Source of the DNA: Acidisarcina sp.
Lineage (GTDB): Bacteria; Acidobacteriota; Terriglobia; Terriglobales; Acidobacteriaceae
DNA: 64,000 nucleotides
Direction of reading: 5' to 3'
NCBI GenBank assembly: GCA_035539175.1
Contig: DATLIY010000003.1
Coordinates: forward strand, 186,001-250,000
Part shown: positions 17,957 through 26,431 of the stretch, one piece after another
How positions within the stretch are numbered: position 1 is the first letter of the stretch
Layout: each line of letters starts with the position of its first letter
Notes under the pieces: generated by a model
The model's input: the letters and a program-made list of their open reading frames with translations, nothing else
Told to the model about the DNA's origin: nothing
The model's database searches: none
Made by a program: the position numbers and the translations under genes

Positions 17957-20900
17957 GTGACGATAAAGAGATCGGCGCCAGCGTTAGCTTTCCAAAAAGG
18001 ACAGCGGATTTTTATTGTCTTCTGGGTGCTCTTTCTCTCGTGTCGACTTCACGCCCAGAACGATACCGCCGACTTGAGTGGAACGGTTGTGGACCAGAGC
18101 AATGCCATCGTCACGCGTGCCCGTGTTGATCTAACGAACAGCGATACCGAACTCAAGCGCAGCGTTTTTTCAAACGATACAGGAACATTCAGCATTCCGG
18201 CTCTTCCACCAGGAAGATATCTGCTGCGTGTTGAACATGACGGATACCAGATCACGCAATCACGGCAATTTTCTTTAAGCTCCGGGGACAAACGTACGAT
18301 CCTTGTCGAGCTTAAAATCGGACATGCTACGACTTCGATAACGGTGACCGCGAATAATGAGCAATTGACGAATGATAGCGGCGCCATTGCGAATCTAGCG
18401 ACGGAACGGGAGATCTCTGGTCTCCCCTCAGTAAGCCGCCAATTCGGGGATCAACGGACACAGGCATTCGCTCTTAATAATCCAGGTACGACATGGAGCC
18501 GAGGGGGATGGATCTCGGTCGATGGAGGCCGCTATCTGGACAATACGCCCGCAGTAGATGGAATGATCGTGGCATCACAGATAGATGGCGGAGGTGGAAC
18601 GGTTGTCCAGTCCGGGATGGAAGGAACACAGGAAGTAAGTGTCGAACTAGCGGGTAGTCCCGCCGAGTTCCCACGCCCTGCTGAGTACAGCACTGTCACA
18701 AAGGCAGGCGGTAACACAATGCATGGCAGTATCTTCTACATGCACAATGACAGTTTCCTGAATGGAAGAGATTACTTCGCCAATAGCGTTCCATCTCGCA
18801 TCTACAACGATGGAGCTGTTAGCCTCGGGGGACCGATCAGGAAGGGCTCTACCTTCTTTTTTGTGGATTGGGAGCACTCGCGTGAGAGCACGGACATTAT
18901 CGTCAACGGCAATGTTCCTTTGGCGACATGGCGCTCTGGTAATTTTCGCGATGCAACGCGAACTCTGACGAATCCCTACACCGGTCAAGCAATTCCCAAC
19001 CAACAAATTCCCACTGATTTGATTAGTTCTGTTTCCAATAAAATCCAGAATTTATACTATCCCCAACCCAACTACGGCATGCCTGATCTTGTGTCAGGGA
19101 ATTACCGGGCTCTGTTAAAGCCGGGTTTGAGTGGGCAGACGAATTTCGATAGCTTTGACACACGACTGGACCGTATCTTCAGCGCCAGCGACCACGTTTA
19201 TGCAAGCTTTAACTTCATCAACTTGCCGCGTACGTCATGGCAACCCGGCAGCCTTCCTCCCTATGGGCTACGCAGACAATACCGGCTGGGCCGCAGCGGG
19301 CAGATCTCCTGGACCCATGTGCCATCACCAGCATTGCTGAATGAGGCTCGCATCGGATTTACCCGGCAAAAAAACAGCATCGCTTCAGAATATGCAGGTA
19401 ATACCATCCTCAATGCAGCTGGCATTGAGGGTGTGGCTACTATCGGGATTCCGACCGTCCCGATCATAAGCATTACCGGAATTACTACTGCGAGTCAGGT
19501 TCCTTACTTTCGCTTTACTGACACCAGTTTTCAATGGACTGACAACCTGACCTGGACGAAGGGGTCGCATTCCTACCGCTTTGGAGTTACAGCCGTTCGA
19601 GATCAGAACTCCGGCTTCAATATTCGAGGAAATGTTTATGGCTCCTATGCCTTTACCGGAGCCTTTACTGGAGTTCCCTACGCGGATTTTCTCTTAGGTC
19701 TTCCTCAAACAACATCTCTCACTGTTCCTACTCCAGAGTCCCATCGTTTTGGTACGTGGTGGAGCGCATATGCGCAGGATCAGTTCAAGGTTCTGCCAGC
19801 CCTGACACTGAGCTACGGTCTGCGGTGGGAAGCGCAGGGGCCGTATTACGAAAAGAACGGCTTGCTCGCAAGTTTTGATCCTGGCAATGGAAGCATCGTG
19901 ATTCCTGATAGTGGTCTGTCTAGAATCAATCCGCTGTTTCCGAAGAATCTTCCGATTGAAACCGCCTCAGGGGCCGGTTACCCAAAGCGTTCACTTCTCG
20001 ATTTTCACAAAGGATATGTCTATCCGCGTTTCGGATTTGCCTACCAACTATCGCGAGCGCATGGCATCGTCCTGCGTGGTGGCTACGGTATCTACGGTAA
20101 TAGCATCTATGGAGCGCTGGATCTCTCCGGTGGACCTTTCTCCAGCAGCGAGTCTTTTACCAATAGCATCACGAACGGCAAGCCTCTGCTGACCCTCGCA
20201 CAACCCTTTCCAGCAACCGCAAAGGTTCCGACGCAAAATATGGTCGGAGTCAACCCACGCTTGCGCGTTCCTTATCTTCAGCAATGGAATCTCACCACAG
20301 ACTGGGCACTCCAGACATTTAGCCTGAGCATTTCCTACATTGGCAGTAAAGCTACAAACCTGATCTACAGCCGTAATCTCAACCAGCCACACGCAAGCAC
20401 CAAACCGTTTAGTTCCTCTAGCTATACCTATCCTCTCTACAACTCTGTGATTTGGGCAGATAACGGCGGCACAGAGAACTACAACTCACTACAGTTGGTG
20501 GTTCGAAAAACAATGGATCATGGACTGTCCTTCAAAGGTGGCTGGACCTGGGCTAAGGATCTGACAGATACCCAGGATCAGATCAGTTATAGAGGGCAAT
20601 TGATTCAGGATGCATATAACCGTGCCGCGGAATATGGAAACTCGACCAACGTCAGCAGGCATCGCGCATTTCTGAACACAATCTACAACCTGCCATTCGG
20701 AGATACAAAAAAGGATAGATACTTTCAGCACGCGAAGGGGTCAATCTTTGGAGGCTGGACGGTTGCGTTGAACCTCTTGGCGGAAACGGGGCCGTATTAC
20801 ACTCCGCTTTTCTCTGGTTTCGATGTTTCGAATACCAACAACACCACCAACCTGCGCCCCGACATAGTTCCGGGCGTAAGTAGCCGGCCACCGGCAGGTC

Positions 20901-21259
20901 GCAGGCTCGCGCAGTGGTTTAACCCAGCCGCTTTTAAAATACCCGGATGTCCAGACGCACTTCCTCTATGTTCGGCCCCGGCCGATGTGGGGAGATTTGG
21001 AAACGCTGGCGTAAACACACTGCAAGCTCCAAATTATGTTGAGCTCGATTCCAACCTGACCAAAGAGATGCCGCTTCGCGACCGCGTGCGGCTTCAATTG
21101 AGTATCTCTGTGCAGAACCTACTCAATCATCCGAACTTCTCGCCGCCGTCGGACGTGAACATTAGCTCGCCCGCCGCAGGCAGCATCACCTCTACTTACG
21201 CTGAACTGAATGGCTCGGCAGCACGGCAGATTGGCCTTATGGTGCGGTTCACGTTTTGA
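17957..21259 (+). CDS. TonB-dependent receptor, Oar-like (paralogue of the one at 7932)
   Basis: 1100 residues, initiated at GTG with only a weak GAGAAA upstream. The signal peptide ends at RLHAQ near residue 34; a carboxypeptidase-regulatory-like domain follows (LSGTVVDQSNAIVTRARVD, then ALPPGRYLLRVEHDGY), then plug and barrel, ending in LMVRFTF. Domain order and many barrel blocks match the receptor at 7932, for example GGPFSSSESFTN against GGPFSGSESFTN and FNPAAFKIPGCPD against LNPSAFKIPGCPD, so they arose by duplication. It follows the sigma/anti-sigma fusion by 48 bases and is probably co-transcribed with it. Substrate unknown. Confidence 0.92.
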   Translation: MTIKRSAPALAFQKGQRIFIVFWVLFLSCRLHAQNDTADLSGTVVDQSNAIVTRARVDLTNSDTELKRSVFSNDTGTFSIPALPPGRYLLRVEHDGYQITQSRQFSLSSGDKRTILVELKIGHATTSITVTANNEQLTNDSGAIANLATEREISGLPSVSRQFGDQRTQAFALNNPGTTWSRGGWISVDGGRYLDNTPAVDGMIVASQIDGGGGTVVQSGMEGTQEVSVELAGSPAEFPRPAEYSTVTKAGGNTMHGSIFYMHNDSFLNGRDYFANSVPSRIYNDGAVSLGGPIRKGSTFFFVDWEHSRESTDIIVNGNVPLATWRSGNFRDATRTLTNPYTGQAIPNQQIPTDLISSVSNKIQNLYYPQPNYGMPDLVSGNYRALLKPGLSGQTNFDSFDTRLDRIFSASDHVYASFNFINLPRTSWQPGSLPPYGLRRQYRLGRSGQISWTHVPSPALLNEARIGFTRQKNSIASEYAGNTILNAAGIEGVATIGIPTVPIISITGITTASQVPYFRFTDTSFQWTDNLTWTKGSHSYRFGVTAVRDQNSGFNIRGNVYGSYAFTGAFTGVPYADFLLGLPQTTSLTVPTPESHRFGTWWSAYAQDQFKVLPALTLSYGLRWEAQGPYYEKNGLLASFDPGNGSIVIPDSGLSRINPLFPKNLPIETASGAGYPKRSLLDFHKGYVYPRFGFAYQLSRAHGIVLRGGYGIYGNSIYGALDLSGGPFSSSESFTNSITNGKPLLTLAQPFPATAKVPTQNMVGVNPRLRVPYLQQWNLTTDWALQTFSLSISYIGSKATNLIYSRNLNQPHASTKPFSSSSYTYPLYNSVIWADNGGTENYNSLQLVVRKTMDHGLSFKGGWTWAKDLTDTQDQISYRGQLIQDAYNRAAEYGNSTNVSRHRAFLNTIYNLPFGDTKKDRYFQHAKGSIFGGWTVALNLLAETGPYYTPLFSGFDVSNTNNTTNLRPDIVPGVSSRPPAGRRLAQWFNPAAFKIPGCPDALPLCSAPADVGRFGNAGVNTLQAPNYVELDSNLTKEMPLRDRVRLQLSISVQNLLNHPNFSPPSDVNISSPAAGSITSTYAELNGSAARQIGLMVRFTF

Positions 21260-21309
21260 GTGTCACCGTAGAATCAGCTTTATAGCAGGGCCCTGCTCGC
21301 ATCCCGAGG

Positions 21310-21636
21310 CCGGAACGTCGGAATCGCTGCTCCAGATTCAGCGACAGATGGAGCGTACTTTTAGGGCAGCACGAATATCTACACCGGCTCGGCGGGACGT
21401 TTGTAGCGAATTCCGTTTACACAATCGACTATCCCGCCGATCCGCGAATCAACATCAACGATTCGGCACGCGGTGAGCACTTTCGTCAGCTTGCCAGTGT
21501 CGGGGAAGCAAGATTCTCACAGCACCAGATCAGAATCCGGATAACCGTGCTGCGCTCCCTGCTGAAAGATGAAGAGGGCGATACTGTCTTTGCCGAAGTG
21601 ACCCCCCGCAAACCTCCATCTACACCACAGTGTTGA
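21310..21636 (+). pseudogene. Possible coding remnant without a start
   Basis: One forward frame stays open here to TGA at 21636 and reads like protein (LGGTFVANSVYTIDYPADP, then VGEARFSQHQIRI), but has no start codon with a ribosome site and no recognised family. It may be the tail of a decayed gene between the receptor and the accessory block, or chance. The rest of 21260-21760 shows nothing else. Confidence 0.25.
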
Positions 21637-21760
21637 ACTGCACTGCTTGCCCACGAGACTTGCACTCGGGCGACATTTTAGTTGCCAGCATTCGCCTGTA
21701 CCTTTTCTCTGAAGCAATCTTATCCTCTGTCCCTTCCAACCCTGTAGATCACAGTATCGG

Positions 21761-22498
21761 GTGAATGCTTCATCCCGCGATCCACCTCGATTGCGGTACA
21801 AGATGCGCATCTGTGGAGGTCACACTATTTCATCGAATACATCTGATCAACTTGTCAGCAAGCTTGTAGCACAGATCGTTTCCGACTCAGGATTAAAGCG
21901 ATCGGCATTCGTCCAAACACTTGGATACAAAAATCTGACTAAAGGGTCGCGGAATCTCGACCGTCTGCTCCACGGCAATCTAAACGATCAGTGGTGTCTT
22001 AAGCGCGTACAGGAAGTGTATGGACGCCGCAAAGAATTCGAGAAGGCGTTTCTGGAAGCTGCCCGTATCGAGAAAGAACAGCGTAAGGAAGAGGCTCACG
22101 ATCGGCTGGCTCACGAACATTTCGAGCCCTACATATACGTTAACCATTCGCTCAATACGCCGACTTCCATTACTGCTGCAGCCTTCTCAGGAGCACGATG
22201 GAGATATCTTGATATTCCCCAGCATGTCCGCGAGAGAAGCGAAGAGGCGCAACTCGGTTGGGTGTCTTGGCGGGTGCGGAGGCACTTCAAGGAGAGTCGT
22301 GGAAAGCTGCTGTTGTTTGGCGACATTACAGGCTATGAATGGGTCACTTATCCGGATGCAAGAGTCAGCCTGGATATTCGCGGCAAATGCCGGATTACAA
22401 GATTCGGTGTCTTCAGAGTAGGCGGCCCGGGGCTCGTCTACAAGAACAAGTCGATCGAAGTGCGCAGGGATGGCTCGCTGAACATTCAGCCGAAGTGA
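21761..22498 (+). CDS. Protein of unknown function, possible HTH at N-terminus
   Basis: 245 residues from the ATG at 21761; a second ATG at 21803 (MRICGG) may be the true start. I do not recognise the family. Residues about 35-75 (DSGLKRSAFVQTLGYKNL, then RNLDRLLHG) look like a helix-turn-helix, followed by a charged helix (RRKEFEKAFLEAARIEKEQ) and a C-terminal beta-rich part with many aromatic and basic residues. Mixed but plausible protein composition. A metallophosphoesterase follows 35 bases later with its own Shine-Dalgarno, so the two may form one unit with the genes behind them. Confidence 0.6.
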   Translation: MNASSRDPPRLRYKMRICGGHTISSNTSDQLVSKLVAQIVSDSGLKRSAFVQTLGYKNLTKGSRNLDRLLHGNLNDQWCLKRVQEVYGRRKEFEKAFLEAARIEKEQRKEEAHDRLAHEHFEPYIYVNHSLNTPTSITAAAFSGARWRYLDIPQHVRERSEEAQLGWVSWRVRRHFKESRGKLLLFGDITGYEWVTYPDARVSLDIRGKCRITRFGVFRVGGPGLVYKNKSIEVRRDGSLNIQPK

Positions 22499-22533
22499 TC
22501 AGGTTGTGAGAGGCAGTCTTTCAAGGAGGACAA

Positions 22534-23190
22534 TTGAGAGTCGTTTGCATTTCTGATACACACGAACTCCATCGCGAACTTCAAATCCCCAGGGGGGATC
22601 TGCTCATCCATGCCGGTGACTTTACATTTTTCGGGAAGTCGCGACGGAAGATCATTGAGTTCAATGATTGGCTTGGAGAGCTACCACACGCACACAAAGT
22701 AGTGGTTCCGGGCAATCACGAGTTCCTACTGGAAGAGGATCCTGGCCTTGCTCGGCTTTTCACAAACTGCATTCTTCTTAGCAACGAAGGAATAGATCTA
22801 GCCGGGGTGAAGATCTGGGGTTCGCCTATGACCCCGCATTACGGCGGAGCGTTTGGACGAAGCAATGAAGCTGATCGTGTCCGTATATATTCCAGCATTC
22901 CGAACGATACCGACATTTTGATAACCCACATGCCTCCGTACGGCATCCTCGATGGAACAGACGAATATCCGGGGCCCTCTGGAGATCCTATCCTCCGCAA
23001 AGCCGTCATTCGGGTAAAACCTCGACTCCACGTATTCGGTCACGTTCACGCTGGATATGGCGTGAACCCGACTCGCGACACGATGTTCGTGAATGCGGCT
23101 CTATTGGGGCTGACCGGTGCGTTGGAAAACAAGCCCATCGTGTTGGATATCGCCGGACTCGATTTTAACGACACCGAAAGGATTAAGTAG
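22534..23190 (+). CDS. Metallophosphoesterase (calcineurin-like)
   Basis: 218 residues, initiated at TTG with an excellent AAGGAGGA six bases ahead; no other start fits. All five calcineurin-type metal motifs are present in order: SDTHELH (7-13), AGDFTFFG, VPGNHE, ITHMPP and FGHVHAGYG. The close SDTH spacing and short length resemble the MPPED2/class III-type group, which act on nucleotides or phosphodiesters. Cytosolic, no signal peptide. Two bases separate its stop from the mini zinc-finger gene, so these are translationally linked. Confidence 0.88.
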   Translation: MRVVCISDTHELHRELQIPRGDLLIHAGDFTFFGKSRRKIIEFNDWLGELPHAHKVVVPGNHEFLLEEDPGLARLFTNCILLSNEGIDLAGVKIWGSPMTPHYGGAFGRSNEADRVRIYSSIPNDTDILITHMPPYGILDGTDEYPGPSGDPILRKAVIRVKPRLHVFGHVHAGYGVNPTRDTMFVNAALLGLTGALENKPIVLDIAGLDFNDTERIK

Positions 23191-23192
23191 TA

Positions 23193-23363
23193 ATGGCAAA
23201 GCAATGCGATCGATGCAATGGCACAGGCCGCTGCCAGCAATGTAAAGGTACAGGTCGTTTCGGGTATCCAGGATTCGGCCAGGAGAAGCCGTATCCGAAA
23301 CATTGCGGATTTTGCTCTTCTTCTGGTATCTGCTCCCGGTGTCTTGGGGCAGGCCAGAGCTAA
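23193..23363 (+). CDS. 56-residue protein of four DnaJ-type zinc knuckles
   Basis: A very short gene whose whole sequence is a miniature DnaJ cysteine-rich domain: CDRCNGTG (5-12), CQQCKGTG (14-21), CGFCSSSG (38-45) and CSRCLGAG (47-54). Eight cysteines in four CxxC pairs would bind two zinc ions in the DnaJ order (1 with 4, 2 with 3). There is no J domain and no client-binding domain. Its ATG lies two bases after the metallophosphoesterase stop and the AAA+ gene starts 48 bases later, so it is expressed with both. Function unknown; a small binding or thiol-redox partner is possible. Confidence 0.75.
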   Translation: MAKQCDRCNGTGRCQQCKGTGRFGYPGFGQEKPYPKHCGFCSSSGICSRCLGAGQS

Positions 23364-23411
23364 AGGGTTCCGCAAATTTCAAACACTGAACTCATGAACT
23401 GAGGATTGTCG

Positions 23412-24749
23412 ATGACGCACGAGACACTGGAATTCGCTGTAAGCCCAAATGTAATCCGCCATTCCATCGACAGGCACAAAGATTGGATCGAGTCTCAACT
23501 CGGTGTATTCATGGCTGACGCTGTAATCTTGAAAATTGATCAGCAGTGCCTGACACAAGCAGCTATCGATCCTATCATTCAGCGTTCGAACGAGAATGCT
23601 TGCGATGCCACGATGGTGCAGAGACTCAGATCGCGCCTCTCGTCCGTCGAAATTCCGTCGTATTCGGCTCCGTTAATCACACTCCACCGGGGCAACGTTG
23701 ATGAATTACAGACACTCTCTTCGTCGAATCGTCGGAAGAAATACGCTCTCGATTGGTTCGACCTACCTGTCGCAGTGCATGTTCGTGGATTGGACTCGCC
23801 CATCATCGCAATGAATATCTCGTATCACAGCGGCTTCCAGAGCGCCTTGGAGAGCACTGACAGGTTGTTGATAGTACGGCGGACATCTACACAAGCAGTC
23901 GTAACTCTTCTTGAAGATCTGGCAGTGAGTGACCGAGTACCGCGACTCCACACAGGTTGCAGCTTGCCCCAGCGGATCTCACCTTGCTCCTGGGATGACC
24001 TTGTCCTCGATGCAACAATCGTCGATCTTCTGAAAAACGACTTTGAATCCTTCTTCGATCGCGAAGGCTGGTTCCGCGAAAGGCGGCTTCCTTTCCGTCG
24101 CGGCTATCTGCTTCACGGACCGCCGGGGTGCGGGAAGTCGACAGCCATCCGGGCAATGATGACGAGCCGCTCCTTGTCGGCGTACACTCTCCGGCTGTTT
24201 GATCCCAACGTTGACGATAGCGACTTGGATGATCTCTTTCAGTGCGCCATCCGTAACCGTCCCTCTATGATTCTGCTCGAAGATCTTGATCGCGCATTTC
24301 CTCGTACCGGTGGAGGGCGAAGCAAGCTGAGTCTGCAGCAGCTACTTAACTCGCTCGATGGAGTGGCTTCAGGCGAAGGAGTTGTTGTTGTCGCAACGGC
24401 AAACGAGCCCACAATCCTAGATCCGGCAATCCTGCGAAGGCCAGGACGGTTTGATCGAGTCGTCCATTTTCCAAACCCGGACTTCGAGCTAAGGAAAACG
24501 TACTTCGTGCGGATGAGGCCAACTACTTCTTCGGGGTTCCTCGACGAGATCGCAAAGGAATCAGAGGGCTTCTCGTTCGCGCAACTTCGCGAAACGTACA
24601 TCGTGGCAGGTCAACATGCATTTGAGCGGGAATCGGAGATTACAGGAGAGGATATCCTCCGGGGTATTCGCTCCTTGCGCAAAAGCTTGATTGTTGGCTC
24701 GCAAAAGGCAAACCCTGCTGGATTTCGGTCCGTGCCAGAATTGAGGTGA
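23412..24749 (+). CDS. BCS1-like AAA+ ATPase
   Basis: 445 residues. An unfamiliar N-terminal domain of about 220 residues precedes an AAA+ module: FRRGYLLHGPPGCGKST (Walker A near residues 229-236), MILLEDLDRAF (Walker B with catalytic acid), and ANEPTILDPAILRRPGRFDR (sensor 1, second region and arginine finger). The RREGYLLHGPPG lead-in and FDRVVHF ending resemble the BCS1 branch, mitochondrial in eukaryotes and scattered in bacteria. No membrane helix is obvious, unlike mitochondrial Bcs1. AGGA lies six bases before the ATG at 23412. It probably remodels a protein partner; the neighbours suggest an accessory system. Confidence 0.85.
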   Translation: MTHETLEFAVSPNVIRHSIDRHKDWIESQLGVFMADAVILKIDQQCLTQAAIDPIIQRSNENACDATMVQRLRSRLSSVEIPSYSAPLITLHRGNVDELQTLSSSNRRKKYALDWFDLPVAVHVRGLDSPIIAMNISYHSGFQSALESTDRLLIVRRTSTQAVVTLLEDLAVSDRVPRLHTGCSLPQRISPCSWDDLVLDATIVDLLKNDFESFFDREGWFRERRLPFRRGYLLHGPPGCGKSTAIRAMMTSRSLSAYTLRLFDPNVDDSDLDDLFQCAIRNRPSMILLEDLDRAFPRTGGGRSKLSLQQLLNSLDGVASGEGVVVVATANEPTILDPAILRRPGRFDRVVHFPNPDFELRKTYFVRMRPTTSSGFLDEIAKESEGFSFAQLRETYIVAGQHAFERESEITGEDILRGIRSLRKSLIVGSQKANPAGFRSVPELR

Positions 24750-24835
24750 CTGCGTGAAGCCGTTGCATTTCTTCTGGGCGATCGGCCACCCGGCGAGGAA
24801 GAAGGCCAACGGACCTGTCTCCGCATCAAATCTCG

Positions 24836-25093
24836 TTGCCTATTGCCCGCCTCGTTGGAGAAAACTGCGATCCGCGACATCAAGCCGAAGGGCTGGAAGA
24901 GTGGCTGATCTACCTGCACCAGAAGAATGGCTTCGGCTGGACAACCGTCAGCGGCAAGGTGAAACAAGCCATTGCAGGGGTACGGAAGTTCGGCAGAAAA
25001 GAAAAACTAATTACCGCCGATTTTGACTCGTTTCGATCTGGTGGGGAATCCGATCAGGCGTTGGGACTGGCACACGCGGAGCTTCGTATCTGA
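24836..25093 (+). CDS. Possible small protein, unknown function
   Basis: An 85-residue frame with a TTG start and no clear ribosome site. It reads like a folded protein (GLEEWLIYLHQKNGFGWTTV, then VKQAIAGVRKFGRK), but no family is recognised. The frame is open from 24758. A competing frame starting at GTG 24754 looks less protein-like. It lies between the AAA+ gene and tRNA-Val and could be the end of a decayed gene. Confidence 0.3.
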   Translation: MPIARLVGENCDPRHQAEGLEEWLIYLHQKNGFGWTTVSGKVKQAIAGVRKFGRKEKLITADFDSFRSGGESDQALGLAHAELRI

Positions 25094-25103
25094 TTGAAAA
25101 ATA

Positions 25104-25180
25104 TGGTAGGCACGAGGAGACTCGAACTCCTGACCTCTACCGTGTCAAGGTAGCGCTCTAACCAACTGAGCTACGCGCCT
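25104..25180 (-). tRNA. tRNA-Val (anticodon GAC)
   Basis: The minus strand folds as a complete tRNA of 77 nt including encoded CCA. The acceptor pairs AGGCGCG with CGTGCCT, the D arm begins TAGCTCAGTTGG, the anticodon stem is CTACC/GGTAG with loop TTGACAC (anticodon GAC, codon GUC), and the T arm reads GTTCGAGTC. Its 3' end points toward the accessory block at 21-25 kb. Confidence 0.95.
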
Positions 25181-25396
25181 ATAGGCAGGCTTGTCCTACT
25201 CGAACGATCATATCAATTTTCCGCAAAACGTGCGCGTACTGGCAGAGACCGGCAGGCAGGAATCGTTGGTTTCACCGGCAGTACTCGATTTCGCCGTCTG
25301 GAGTGCACCGCCACAAGCCACGCAACTCCACCATGCGATACCATCGGTGCTGAACGAAGAACCCATCTTTACTATCTCTATCTCTGGCCTGCTATC

Positions 25397-25960
25397 GTGC
25401 TGAAAGATCTTCGGACGGCTCCTAACCAGCTCACTTTGCTGCGGCTCTGTATTGTGCCGTTTGTCGTGCTTGCCATCCTCGATCAGCGATATAGAACAGC
25501 TTTTGCGTTGTTTGTGGTTGCCGGGATAACAGATGGCCTGGACGGCCTGGCCGCGCGCATGTTGCGGCAACAAACCATGCTGGGCCAGTACCTGGATCCG
25601 GTGGCCGACAAGTTGCTGTTGAGTACGCTCTTCCTGGTCCTGACGCACGTAGGGCTGATTTCCTGGAGAGTAACGGTGCTGGTGTTTGGCCGCGACCTCG
25701 GAATTCTCGTCGTCTCGGCCATTCTCTACGTAGGAGTGGGAATGCGCGACTTCAGCCCCAGTATCTATGGCAAGGCGAACACCTGTGCCCAGATCCTTGC
25801 GCTTGTCAGCGTGCTTCTCAGTTTGTTTTACGCCCCGTCCTGGGTGCTGGCCCTGCGCACATTTTCGCTTCACGCAACGGTGGTTCTAACCATCTTCTCC
25901 GGCTTTCATTACGCGTGGAGGGTTGGTCACCGTGTTTCCGCTCATGCCGCTGGGCTGTAG
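25397..25960 (+). CDS. CDP-alcohol phosphatidyltransferase (PgsA-like)
   Basis: 187 residues, GTG start. The family signature D-x2-D-G-x2-A-R-x8-G-x3-D-x3-D is complete: TDGLDGLAARMLRQQ followed by GQYLDPVADK. Several hydrophobic helices place it in the inner membrane. The family transfers phosphatidyl groups from CDP-diacylglycerol to an alcohol; size and N-terminus (NQLTLLRL) fit phosphatidylglycerophosphate synthase, the first step to phosphatidylglycerol and cardiolipin, but the alcohol cannot be fixed by eye. Stop codon lies seven bases from the convergent zinc-ribbon gene. Confidence 0.85.
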   Translation: MLKDLRTAPNQLTLLRLCIVPFVVLAILDQRYRTAFALFVVAGITDGLDGLAARMLRQQTMLGQYLDPVADKLLLSTLFLVLTHVGLISWRVTVLVFGRDLGILVVSAILYVGVGMRDFSPSIYGKANTCAQILALVSVLLSLFYAPSWVLALRTFSLHATVVLTIFSGFHYAWRVGHRVSAHAAGL

Positions 25961-25967
25961 CGTTTGT

Positions 25968-26132
25968 CTATTCGTTTTCCTCCAGGGTTGGCGCACCAGG
26001 CGTTTCTTCGGCAGTGATGTCGCGAAGTTCTTCCGAGTCGAAGACTTCGCCGCACTCTAGACACTCGAGATATTCCACGTCTTCCTCGCGTGCCACAATT
26101 CGCACTCTGGGATGCTTGCAGCCTGTATCCAT
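25968..26132 (-). CDS. Small zinc-ribbon-like protein
   Basis: 54 residues, acidic. A CKH triplet near the start and CLEC in the middle (spaced about 17 residues) could bind one zinc, followed by GEVFDSEELRD. It looks like a small conserved protein whose function I do not recognise. The frame stays open upstream to 26351, but that extension is basic, low-complexity and overlaps the isc promoter region, so I chose the ATG at 26132; no clear Shine-Dalgarno precedes it. Confidence 0.55.
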   Translation of the reverse strand: MDTGCKHPRVRIVAREEDVEYLECLECGEVFDSEELRDITAEETPGAPTLEENE

Positions 26133-26336
26133 GTCGGGGTGTTTATGAGTCGGGGGATTTGACGATATGGCCTCGATTCTATCCGCCGGTCGCGCCTTGT
26201 CAAATCGAATCGGCGATTTTCTTTTCTCTCCCCTTTTCTGTCCAATTTGGGTTCCTGCGAGAGCCATCCCTGACCGATTTCGCTTGCCCGACGACCCGGA
26301 TTTTGTTGCAGAGAACCTTCGGCGTTTTTCTGAGGG

Positions 26337-26366
26337 TTGTAATTCGGACAAATTCGGTCGTATACT
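26337..26366 (+). promoter_or_regulatory. Probable isc operon promoter
   Basis: TTGTAA (26337-26342) and TATACT (26361-26366) are separated by 18 bases, a good sigma-70-type pair. A start point near 26373 would place transcription after the first possible ATG (26372), which favours 26432 as the regulator start. Confidence 0.6.
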
Positions 26367-26391
26367 CTGATATGTCGGACCAATATGGTCG
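26344..26391. promoter_or_regulatory. Two operator-like 17-mers for the Rrf2 regulator
   Basis: TCGGACAAATTCGGTCG (26344-26360) and TCGGACCAATATGGTCG (26375-26391) agree at 14 of 17 positions and start 31 bases apart. The second contains the perfect dyad GACCA-ATA-TGGTC; the first keeps GAC...GTC. One copy lies between -35 and -10, the other at the start point, ideal for autorepression by the adjacent regulator. Confidence 0.55.
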
Positions 26392-26431
26392 CTCTTTGAT
26401 TCAGGGCGAATCTCCGACCTGGGATCAGAAC

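Noticed and set aside
24754-25026. GTG-started frame of 90 codons after the AAA+ gene
   Set aside because: The alternative frame from 24836 is more protein-like, and this one turns Arg-rich; neither is firm.
26090-26431. Long N-terminal extension of the Rrf2 regulator
   Set aside because: It runs through the predicted promoter and both operator copies, and Rrf2 proteins start at MLRLTKKADYG; the extension is not translated.
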